A program made the translations under genes and the position numbers. The notes under the pieces were generated by a model, which was given only the letters and a program-made list of their open reading frames with translations, was not told where the DNA came from and did not search any database. This document shows positions 45,683 through 51,892 of a DNA stretch of 51,892 nt, in pieces (position 1 is the stretch's first letter; every line of letters starts with the position of its first letter). This DNA is from Akkermansia muciniphila (GTDB lineage: Bacteria > Verrucomicrobiota > Kiritimatiellia > RFP12 > JAAYNR01). The DNA lies in NCBI GenBank assembly GCA_945870025.1, contig CAMBQN010000018.1:1-51892 (forward strand), in the 5' to 3' direction.

Positions 45683-45812
45683 CAGCAATTCTAATTATGA
45701 CAGCCGCTATCGAGATCGGGACCGAAATCGACGAGAAAGCAAGGAATTCGACCTCGATAGCGATAGCGATTTCGATTTCGACTGTACGGATGTGCTCTAA
45801 TTAGAATTGCTG
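45683..45812. repeat. Palindromic repeat element with 14-bp terminal inverted repeats (copy 2)
   Basis: Same perfect ends as 14-155 (CAGCAATTCTAATT and its complement). It is 130 bp, lacking the 12-bp insertion of copy 1. Pairing between CGCTATCGAG and CTCGATAGCG gives a long hairpin. No clear target duplication. Confidence 0.8.
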
Positions 45813-45854
45813 ATAAGGCGGAATGAACACTGTAGCGCCATTCAGGCCCGTCCC

Positions 45855-45898
45855 TTGTCGGGCCCCTAGCGACGATACCCACCAGCCTCCCGTTCGCT
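45855..45898. repeat. Cassette-like boundary after the third UROD-like gene
   Basis: Minus strand AGCGAAC (45898-45892) lies 2 nt after the stop at 45901. The adjoining sequence contains GGCCCG/CGGGCC arms (about 45845-45864) and the recurrent GGGCCTGAATGGCGCT motif just beyond. The closing box is not identified. Confidence 0.35.
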
Positions 45899-45900
45899 CG

Positions 45901-46971
45901 TCAGTATCTCCCGTATTGTAGCGCAGTCTTATACATGGCGAGCACGTTCTCCGTTGGTGAGTTGTCCTGAAGTAGATGTGTCGGCGCGAAGCAGTATCCC
46001 CCGCCGGGCATCATGACATTCAAAATCATTCGACAGTAGCCTACCGTTTCCTCAACGGTTCCTGTTGCTACCGGACCCGCAGTGCTGATGCACCCGTGGA
46101 AGGCAAGTCGACCACCGAATCGCCTCTTGAGATACTCGGGAGTCATGTCCTTTGCTTCGGGTTGGAGCGTATCAACAACGGTGATGCCCATGTCCACGAA
46201 GTCCTCGTAAGCCCAACTGCTTGAACCGCAGGTGTGAATCATGACAGGGATATTGAAACTCTTCGCCAAGTCAACAAATTGCTGGTGGATCGGGCGTATG
46301 GTTTTCCTATAGAGGTTCAGACTGATAAGAGGGGCTATCTGGGTGCCCAAGTCCTCACCCATCCAGAGGTAGTCGATGCCGCCAGCAGCGGCATTCAGCG
46401 TGCGACGGAGGATCTCGATTTGGAGACTTGTGCGTCGGCGGGTTAGGAGCATACCCGCTGTGTCCTCGGTGATCAGGTCAATAAGAGCTTGCTCCACGCC
46501 CCGGAGCATTCCCCCCTTATTGATGACGTCCGCTTGGCCAGTCCCTCCCACGTAGATCGCATATTCCTTGTTCCGTTCACAAAAATCCGAAACACCGCTG
46601 TAGTCAAAATCGTCTGGAGATGGCATCAGCCAATCCGCGATTTCCTGTTCGGTGGCATCTCGGAGGGGAAAATCGCAGTAGTCCCAGTAGCCGCCGGTTT
46701 CGTGCTCGATCCAGCGCCGATGAATGCCCCAGTCGTCAACCTTGACACTGCGTTGAGGGATGTCCTCGTGCAGCTTCGGGCCAGAGTAGGGCACAACGAC
46801 ACCTCGAAAATCTACGCCCAGCGCTTTTCGGAGCCCTTCCGTGTCATCCAACCGCAACCCGATGTGCTCTTTGAGTCGCCGATCAATTCCAGCATTCGCC
46901 ATGTAATTAACGGGGACTCGATCCGGCGTGTTCCGGGCGAAAGCGGTCAAAACTCGTTCTTTCGATGTCAT
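45901..46971 (-). CDS. Uroporphyrinogen decarboxylase-fold protein (MtaA-like)
   Basis: A 356-residue protein starting MTSKERVLTAFARNTPDRVP. It has IDYLWMGEDLGTQIAPLISL and VMIHTCGSSSWAYEDFVDMG, in which His and Cys fit the zinc site of MtaA-type methyltransferases, and RLAFHGCISTAGPVATGTVE with a further Cys. The ending PGGGYCFAPTHLLQDNSPTE is common in family members of PVC bacteria. The ribosome site is weak (ACAAGAAGATG). Boxes GTTCGCC and AGCGAAC flank the gene, complementary except at the last base. Confidence 0.85.
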   Translation of the reverse strand: MTSKERVLTAFARNTPDRVPVNYMANAGIDRRLKEHIGLRLDDTEGLRKALGVDFRGVVVPYSGPKLHEDIPQRSVKVDDWGIHRRWIEHETGGYWDYCDFPLRDATEQEIADWLMPSPDDFDYSGVSDFCERNKEYAIYVGGTGQADVINKGGMLRGVEQALIDLITEDTAGMLLTRRRTSLQIEILRRTLNAAAGGIDYLWMGEDLGTQIAPLISLNLYRKTIRPIHQQFVDLAKSFNIPVMIHTCGSSSWAYEDFVDMGITVVDTLQPEAKDMTPEYLKRRFGGRLAFHGCISTAGPVATGTVEETVGYCRMILNVMMPGGGYCFAPTHLLQDNSPTENVLAMYKTALQYGRY

Positions 46972-46986
46972 CTTCTTGTGTCCCAG

Positions 46987-47153
46987 GGCGAACTAGTGAT
47001 TGAGCCGTTTCCGGCTATCTACACGTTTGGCGGAGATAGTAGATGAAACCAATTGACAGGACAAGAGCAAAAAATGTACTACCGCACGGCTAGTGGACTA
47101 TCCTGCGGATTGTAAGGATAGCCGGAAAGAGGGTGGGCATGAAACCGTTCGGA
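46987..47153. repeat. 167-bp cassette-boundary repeat, copy 3
   Basis: GGCGAAC (46987-46993) to GTTCGGA (47147-47153), the same length as copies 1 and 2. Similarity with copy 2 extends to about 47187. Confidence 0.85.
47036..47064 (-). promoter_or_regulatory. Promoter in repeat copy 3, directed at the third UROD-like gene
   Basis: TTGTCC (47064-47059) and TACTAT (47041-47036), spacer 17 nt although several spacer bases differ from copies 1 and 2; leader about 58 nt. Confidence 0.5.
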
Positions 47154-47187
47154 GTACCAACAAAGGACGGGCCTGAATGGCGCTCAG

Positions 47188-47360
47188 AACAAGACCTACG
47201 AGCAGTCGCAGACCAATGCAAGCGGTCACAATGGCCATGCCATAGAGTTTCCAGAACTGTGGCCCGAGTCTGGTGTTGCCAGGAGACACGGCTATGTGCG
47301 TGGCAACGACGACGAGGGGAAACAAGCCACAGGCGACTAGCGCCGGTCTGGGCTCCGGAG
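47188..47360 (-). pseudogene. Fragment of a small membrane protein
   Basis: The frame ALVACGLFPLVVVATHIAVS followed by FWKLYGMAIVTACIGLRLLV looks like two transmembrane segments of a real protein. It has no good start (an in-frame stop lies just upstream) and runs without a stop into the repeat at 47187. Probably a cassette gene that lost both ends. Nothing else is visible up to 47376. Confidence 0.35.
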
Positions 47361-47376
47361 ACTATGCGGGTGATGA

Positions 47377-48312
47377 TCACGGCCTTTTTTCGGTCCCGCT
47401 GGCTACCGGTGCGTTGGTTGCGGGGGATGGACTGAGGTACATGCCTTTCTCCCATAGACCGGATTGCCTTGTTACATGTAAGTACGACATCTTCCCCTGC
47501 CCGTGCCGCAGTCCGTCCTTGAACTCACCGACGTACTTACTGCCGTCGGGATACGTGTACGTCCCTAGCCCATTCAATATGCCGTCCTTGAACTCACCAA
47601 CGTACTCACTGCCGGGCGCCCAAGTCGACCCGCCGCCCGACCAAGTCATCGTCCCTTGCCCGTTCGGTTTGCCATCTCTGATCTCACCGACGTAAAGGCA
47701 ATTGTTATCCCAGAGGCCGGAACGCTTGGTTCCGTCCGACCGTGTCCACGTCCCTTCACCCTTAAAATTGTTGTCCTTCCATTCACCGACGTACTTGCTG
47801 CCGTTGGGATACGTGAAAATCCCTTGCCCGTTCTTCCTGCCGTCCTTCCACTCACCGACGTACTTGCAGCCGTTGGTCCACGTGCATGTCCCTTGCCCGT
47901 TCTCCTTGCCATCCTTCCACTCACCGACGTATGCAACACCGTTTCCTTGATCCGTCATCGTCCCTTGCCCGTTGGCCTTGCCGTCCTTGAACTCACCGAC
48001 GTGCTTGATGCAGGAGGAGTGAGTCACCGTCCCATGCCCGTTCTGCTTGTCGTCCTTCCACTCGCCGACGTACTCGAAGGCGTTGAACCACGTCCACGTC
48101 CCGCGCCCGTTCTTCCTGTCATCCTTCCACTCACCGACGTACTTGAATCCGTTGTGGTCAGCCCACGCCCCTTTCCCGTTCGCCTTTCCGCCGCTGATCT
48201 CGCCTTCGTAGGCGCCGCCATTGAGAATCAACTTCCCGACGGTCCGAGCCCGTGTCGTCACACACCCCACCCCCACCGCGACAACCATGCACAACGTCAA
48301 AAGGGTTTTCAT
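47377..48312 (-). CDS. MORN-repeat lipoprotein
   Basis: A 311-residue protein from ATG 48312 (GGAG 8 nt upstream). The signal MKTLLTLCMVVAVGVGC ends in a plausible lipobox Cys. About ten MORN repeats follow (YVGEWKDGKENGQGTCTW, YVGEFKDGILNGLGTYTY and others). MORN repeats form beta-hairpin stacks used in protein or lipid binding; the bacterial function is unknown. No AAC box is found after the stop, unlike the neighbours. It is downstream of a 27-codon ORF on the same strand. Confidence 0.82.
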   Translation of the reverse strand: MKTLLTLCMVVAVGVGCVTTRARTVGKLILNGGAYEGEISGGKANGKGAWADHNGFKYVGEWKDDRKNGRGTWTWFNAFEYVGEWKDDKQNGHGTVTHSSCIKHVGEFKDGKANGQGTMTDQGNGVAYVGEWKDGKENGQGTCTWTNGCKYVGEWKDGRKNGQGIFTYPNGSKYVGEWKDNNFKGEGTWTRSDGTKRSGLWDNNCLYVGEIRDGKPNGQGTMTWSGGGSTWAPGSEYVGEFKDGILNGLGTYTYPDGSKYVGEFKDGLRHGQGKMSYLHVTRQSGLWEKGMYLSPSPATNAPVASGTEKRP

Positions 48313-48367
48313 TCCGTCTTCTCCTTCTCCCGCTTCCTCCACTCCCACGGCGGCACCGGGTCTTTCT

Positions 48368-48451
48368 TCACCGCCCTGTGCCCAGCCAGTCACCGTATCC
48401 CTTCCACCCCTTGTCGGCATATGCGTGATCCGGATTGGTGGGGATGGGCAT
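48368..48451 (-). CDS. 27-codon ORF with an integrase-repeat-like motif
   Basis: The frame encodes MPIPTNPDHAYADKGWKGYG then DWLGTGR. The pattern PxNPxxxYxDKGWxxxGDWLGTG matches the short repeat known from phage-integrase-repeat proteins (INT_rpt type). AAGGAGAGG sits 6 nt before the ATG, right behind the GTTCGCA box at 48472-48466. It stops after one repeat, so it is a remnant or a leader peptide for the MORN lipoprotein gene. Confidence 0.5.
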   Translation of the reverse strand: MPIPTNPDHAYADKGWKGYGDWLGTGR

Positions 48452-48465
48452 CTCTATCCTCTCCT

Positions 48466-48555
48466 TGCGAACAAGTGATTGAGCCGTTTCCAGCTATCTC
48501 CACGATTGGAGGAGATAGTAGATGAAGCCGATTGACAGGACAAGAGCAAAAAATG
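48466..48555. repeat. Cassette-boundary repeat, copy 4 (first ~90 bp only)
   Basis: It starts TGCGAACAAGTGATTGAGCC and follows the other copies to AAAAAATG, where a new inverted repeat replaces the second half. Confidence 0.8.
48515..48543 (-). promoter_or_regulatory. Promoter in repeat copy 4, directed at the 27-codon ORF and MORN gene
   Basis: TTGTCC (48543-48538) and TACTAT (48520-48515) with a 17-nt spacer; leader about 57 nt to ATG 48451. Confidence 0.5.
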
Positions 48556-48604
48556 TGAGGCTCTTGCAGAACCGACGAAGGAGGTTTTGCAAGAGCCTCA
48601 CATT
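48552..48604. repeat. Perfect 17-bp inverted repeat with 19-nt loop
   Basis: AATGTGAGGCTCTTGCA (48552-48568) pairs exactly with 48588-48604. It begins where repeat copy 4 breaks off, so it may be the end of an inserted element or a terminator-like stem (no T tract of note). Confidence 0.7.
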
Positions 48605-49114
48605 AGGAAAACAGGGAAACAGGAATCGGGAAAAAGCCAACATGGAGTGGCACTTGGAGTGGCTGAATGCCAGCCCCCCGGCGGTAGCCGGTGGCACCGC
48701 GTGGCGGATCGGGTCGCTCCGCAGGAGCCCGGACCGGGGTGCGTCAGAATGGGTCGGCTGCTAGGAAGCGGGGGCGGGCGCCAGACTCTCTGTCTGCGCC
48801 GCCCCGGTGACGCCGCAGACGGCCCGTTATCACGCGCCCCGTGTCCGGCCCAATCTACCACGCATAGGCTCGTCACACACCTGCCACGTCAGGATTCAGC
48901 GCTCTACCTGGACGAGTGGAGTCCTTCACACACTCGGAATCGCCCTTTCGCCTCTTCTCGCACTGAACTCCCCCTGTGGCTTGCCGATGACCCGTGGTCC
49001 GGATTTCATTCTGGCATGCTGCGGTCTCAATCGCGTATACTAAACGGTGGGCATGCGTAATCCGCATTGGCGCCTACATGGTTGCTGGTGACGCATACCT
49101 ATAAGGAGAATCCC
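48605..49114. other. Gene-poor stretch
   Basis: Only small composition-biased ORFs, for example 48642-48764 (NASPPAVAGGTAWRIG), with GC-rich imperfect repeats such as GGCGGTAGCCGGTGGCACCG. No integrase gene is present here, where the array's 5' end would place one. AAGGAG at the right end belongs to the aldolase gene. Confidence 0.4.
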
Positions 49115-49828
49115 ATGCAGTATCAACAGAAGTATCGCGCGGAAGTGGATTTATTTGTCAAGGTGTTGCACCGGGTGGCGGCCAGCCGGTTTGTCACCGC
49201 GTTTGGCGGGAATGCCGCCTGGAAGCTGGAGGAGGATCTGATCCTCATCACGCCCACCCAGATGTACAAAGGGGATGTGACGGCGGATGACGTGGTTTTT
49301 CTCAATTTTTCCGGCGAGACCGTGGAAGGACGTCGCAAGCCAACCGGCGAAAAGCCGATGTACCTGAAGTTCTTCAGGGACCGACCGGATGTGCGTTCCG
49401 TGATCCATTGCCATCCCCCTAGCGTGTGTGCTGCCGCGATCATGAACGACCCCGGCTTCCTGATGCGTCCCTATTATCCGGAAACCACCACAGAGGTGGG
49501 GCCGGTGCCGGTGGTGCCTTATGGGCAACCCTTGACGCAGAAGCTGGCGGATCATTTCGCGCCTTTTCTGCAGAAATACAACAGCTTCGTCATGGAGAAC
49601 CATGGGCTGGTCACGATGACCCGGGGAGACATGTACTGGACCCTGCTGACCGTGGAACTCTTTGAAAGCACTGTGGATTCGATGCTGCGGGCGCTGGCGG
49701 CCGGATCCTTGAAAGAACTCTCGCGGGAAGCGGTGCGCGACCTGAGTGAGATTATGCGGATTCGCGATCTCCCCCTGTTCGGCGCCCCGGGTGTCAATAC
49801 GAGCTTGGAAAAACTCTACTTCCCGTAA
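49115..49828 (+). CDS. Class II aldolase/adducin family protein
   Basis: A 237-residue protein of the fuculose/rhamnulose-phosphate aldolase fold. FGGNAAWKLEEDLILITPTQ carries the phosphate-binding Gly-Asn, VIHCHPPSVCAAAI holds two zinc His, and FVMENHGLVTM the third. It may cleave a sugar phosphate such as L-rhamnulose 1-phosphate, which would fit the rhamnosidase locus, but other substrates are possible. ATG 49115 has AAGGAG 8 nt upstream; upstream in-frame codons do not match the family. It lies 10 nt before the ABC exporter gene. Confidence 0.87.
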   Translation: MQYQQKYRAEVDLFVKVLHRVAASRFVTAFGGNAAWKLEEDLILITPTQMYKGDVTADDVVFLNFSGETVEGRRKPTGEKPMYLKFFRDRPDVRSVIHCHPPSVCAAAIMNDPGFLMRPYYPETTTEVGPVPVVPYGQPLTQKLADHFAPFLQKYNSFVMENHGLVTMTRGDMYWTLLTVELFESTVDSMLRALAAGSLKELSREAVRDLSEIMRIRDLPLFGAPGVNTSLEKLYFP

Positions 49829-49838
49829 GATGTGAGTT

Positions 49839-51644
49839 ATGCACCAGGCATCTCCATCAGCGACCGACCCCAGCAAACCGAAACCGGCGAAGCCGTCCGG
49901 CATGATCCGGCTCTTGTGGCCCTATCTGCGGCCGCATGCCTGGAAAATCATCCTTTCGCTGACGCTCAACGCCGTGCATGGGCTGGCCATCACCTATCAG
50001 ATGCTGGTGGCGAAGTATCTGATTGACGATGTGATCCGGAAAGAGGGGCTGGACTCGGCCATGCGCTGGTCGGCGTTGCTGCGGCTGGCTCTAACGTACC
50101 TGGTCGTCTCGCTGATCGGGCGCATGGCGGTGTGGCACATCGGCTACCGGATCTTCACGCGGGTGCGCGAGGCGGTGCTGCTGGAACTACGGTCTCATTT
50201 CTTTCGCCACGTGAATCACCTGTGCCTGCGGTTTCACATCAAACACAATTCCGGCGAATTGTTCAGCTATCTGTTTGGTTCGCCGCTGGCGCAGTTGCAG
50301 GGCTTTCTGCAGCAGTTCACGATCTCAGGGCCGGGGGCGATCATTACGGTCTGCTCCACCCTGGCGCTGACCGGCGCGTGGGATCCGGTGCTGGCGGCGG
50401 TCTTGCTGCTGTTGTGCGGCATCAATGTCGTGCTGATGCACGTCTCGCGACGGCGCATCCAAACATTGTACAGTGATTACCAGAAGGTGGAAAGCACGGT
50501 ATCGGGCTACGTGGCGGACCTGCTGCGCGGCAGCCGTCATGTGAAGATCTATGCGATGGAGTCGCACATCTCGGAGGTCTTTGAGGATCAAGCCCGCATG
50601 ATCGGACAGATGAGCGTGCGTCGCGACATTCATACGCACTATCAATACATGAAAGCCGAATCAGCGGGGTATTTCTGCTTTGCGCTCCTGTGTGCCGCCC
50701 TGCTCTGGCGCTACGAACACGGACGGATCACGCTGGGCGAGATCACGGGGTACATTATGGCCTTCACCACGCTGCAGGGGCCGCTGGGAATTCTCTTCTC
50801 CCTCGCCACCGCCAAGGGGTCCGCCGATGCCAGCGTGCAGCGCATCCGGGCGGTGCTGGATACCGCCAGCACCACGCCCGACCCGGTGCAGTATGAGGCG
50901 CAGATGCCGCGCCGGGGCGATATCGTGATGACCCATGTGAGTTTCGCCTACGAACCCGGCCAGCCGGTGCTGCGCGATATCAGCCTGACCATTCCGCATG
51001 GCCAGAAAGTGGCGCTAGTAGGCCCCAGCGGGGCGGGCAAAAGCACGATCACGCAATTGCTGATGCGGCTGTACGACCCCGATCAGGGGACGATTCGGAT
51101 CGGCGGGGTTGATATCCGGCACTGTGTGGGCGCGGATCTGCGGCGGCATTTCGGCGTGGTGCCGCAGGATCCTTTCATCTTTCGATCCACCCTCCGCGAG
51201 AATCTGCTTGTCGTTCAGCCGCAGGCCACCACGGAGCACTTGCGCCGTGCGTGCGAACTGGCGAACGCCTGGGAATTCATCGCGCCGCTGCCCCTGCAAC
51301 TGGACACCCCGGTCGGCGAGGGCGGCGCCACGCTTTCGGGCGGCCAGCGCCAGCGGCTGGCGATCGCCCGTGCCCTGCTGTCGGACTCCGATTTCTTCAT
51401 CTTCGACGAGGCCACCAGCGCCCTGGACACCGTCAGCGAAGCCATGATCCAGCAATCGTTGGAGAAAATCATGGTCAACCACACCAGCCTGATCATTGCG
51501 CACCGTCTGGCCACGGTAAAACATTGCGACCGAATCCTCGTGTTGAAAGACGGCCTCATCGTGCAGGACGGAACGTATGACGAGCTGCTCAGCCAGCCCG
51601 GCACGTTTCAACAACTGGTTCAGGGCCAGGCCTTACGCCACTAG
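49839..51644 (+). CDS. ABC exporter, MsbA-like (membrane domain fused to ATPase)
   Basis: A 601-residue half-transporter. The first 330 residues hold six transmembrane helices (WKIILSLTLNAVHGLAITYQ and others). The ATPase domain (about 355-595) has VGPSGAGKST (Walker A), GVVPQDPFIF (Q-loop), LSGGQRQRLAIARAL (signature), FFIFDEATSALD (Walker B) and IIAHRLATVK (H-loop). MsbA-type homodimers flip lipid A or other amphiphiles; given the lipid A genes in this genome, that is plausible but not proven. No strong ribosome site precedes ATG 49839. Confidence 0.9.
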   Translation: MHQASPSATDPSKPKPAKPSGMIRLLWPYLRPHAWKIILSLTLNAVHGLAITYQMLVAKYLIDDVIRKEGLDSAMRWSALLRLALTYLVVSLIGRMAVWHIGYRIFTRVREAVLLELRSHFFRHVNHLCLRFHIKHNSGELFSYLFGSPLAQLQGFLQQFTISGPGAIITVCSTLALTGAWDPVLAAVLLLLCGINVVLMHVSRRRIQTLYSDYQKVESTVSGYVADLLRGSRHVKIYAMESHISEVFEDQARMIGQMSVRRDIHTHYQYMKAESAGYFCFALLCAALLWRYEHGRITLGEITGYIMAFTTLQGPLGILFSLATAKGSADASVQRIRAVLDTASTTPDPVQYEAQMPRRGDIVMTHVSFAYEPGQPVLRDISLTIPHGQKVALVGPSGAGKSTITQLLMRLYDPDQGTIRIGGVDIRHCVGADLRRHFGVVPQDPFIFRSTLRENLLVVQPQATTEHLRRACELANAWEFIAPLPLQLDTPVGEGGATLSGGQRQRLAIARALLSDSDFFIFDEATSALDTVSEAMIQQSLEKIMVNHTSLIIAHRLATVKHCDRILVLKDGLIVQDGTYDELLSQPGTFQQLVQGQALRH

Positions 51645-51656
51645 ACGCGTCCCTTT

Positions 51657-51714
51657 GCGGTTTCACACGGATGCCTTACCCGTGGATACACGGACGGCCT
51701 ACCGGTGAAACCGC
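51657..51714 (+). terminator. Hairpin after the ABC exporter gene
   Basis: GCGGTTTCAC (51657-51666) pairs with GTGAAACCGC (51705-51714); the inner part also folds. There is no T tract, so a rho-independent terminator is only possible. Confidence 0.4.
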
Positions 51715-51742
51715 TAGAATTACTGGGGACTCTGGGCGTGAT

Positions 51743-51892
51743 GGGCGCATCCCCGTTTCACTGACCTGTCAAGCGGGCGATCCTGTGGACAGCCCTGTGA
51801 CGTGGGCTAGCGCCCCGGCCGACGCGGCAGCGGTGGCGCGGGACGTATCGGACCGCGCAGACGGCGTGAGCAGTCTCGTAGATCCCGCTCAC
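51743..51892. mobile_element. MITE-like element, copy B, inverted and cut by the window edge
   Basis: It starts with the same 26-bp end as copy A at 12826-13039 and then follows the reverse complement of copy A with few differences, including a short deletion near 51876. The far end is outside the window, so the target duplication cannot be checked. Confidence 0.88.

Noticed and set aside
47098..47325. Intact membrane protein gene
   Set aside because: Only a TTG start, an in-frame stop just upstream and no stop before the repeat; kept as a fragment.
1..51892. tRNA, rRNA or riboswitch genes
   Set aside because: I saw no cloverleaf with a conserved T-loop, no rRNA stretches and no recognisable riboswitch core; a covariance search was not possible here.

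Overview
The window is a high-GC bacterial chromosome segment with tightly spaced genes, many overlapping at ATGA. The outer-membrane genes (lpxA, LptF/G, OmpA with thrombospondin type 3 repeats, lgt), three uroporphyrinogen-decarboxylase-fold proteins, GH106/GH38/GH43-type glycosidases, a long membrane Ser/Thr kinase and abundant palindromic repeats suggest a Gram-negative member of the PVC superphylum, most likely Kiritimatiellota or a Lentisphaerota/Verrucomicrobia relative. The taxon is inferred from gene content; there is no rRNA here.

1-12.8 kb: a palindromic repeat element, then a DEDDh exonuclease overlapping fabI, a remnant of a 2-oxoacid dehydrogenase-type acyltransferase, a DUF1846 protein, a family 4 uracil-DNA glycosylase, pheS-pheT, a lactonase-type beta-propeller, an MFS transporter and an EttA-like ABC-F ATPase. 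12.8-22.4 kb: a 214-bp MITE-like element with 26-bp inverted ends and a 9-bp target duplication, followed by a decaying sugar locus. That locus has a LacI regulator with an internal deletion, a chimeric cupin/glycosidase ORF, a four-helix/zinc-ribbon protein, an intact trio (UROD-like, six-hairpin glycosidase, GH106-like rhamnosidase) and a truncated sugar isomerase/epimerase.

22.4-40.3 kb is mostly housekeeping: HAD-like protein and dihydrouridine synthase, peptide-binding protein, tsaB, OmpA-LptF/G-lpxA, holA and a large Ser/Thr kinase, lgt and rluD, then a GH38 mannosidase overlapping a PfkB sugar kinase.

40.4-48.6 kb is the unusual region. Unrelated leftward genes (small membrane protein, GH43-type protein, zinc-ribbon protein, two UROD-like proteins, MORN lipoprotein) are separated by repeats and imperfect hairpins. 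Most stop codons are followed within 0-5 nt by a box ending in AAC, and most start codons are preceded at 14-24 nt by a box starting with GTT. Sequence shared by four repeat copies ends exactly at that GTT box. This is the layout of an integron cassette array lacking its integrase (CALIN-like), but with an atypical core (GTTCGCC) and with a well-spaced promoter inside each long repeat. Two 152-bp repeat blocks and several triplet- or hexamer-based palindromes fill the gene-less gaps. The window closes with a class II aldolase, an MsbA-type ABC exporter and a second, inverted copy of the MITE cut by the window edge.
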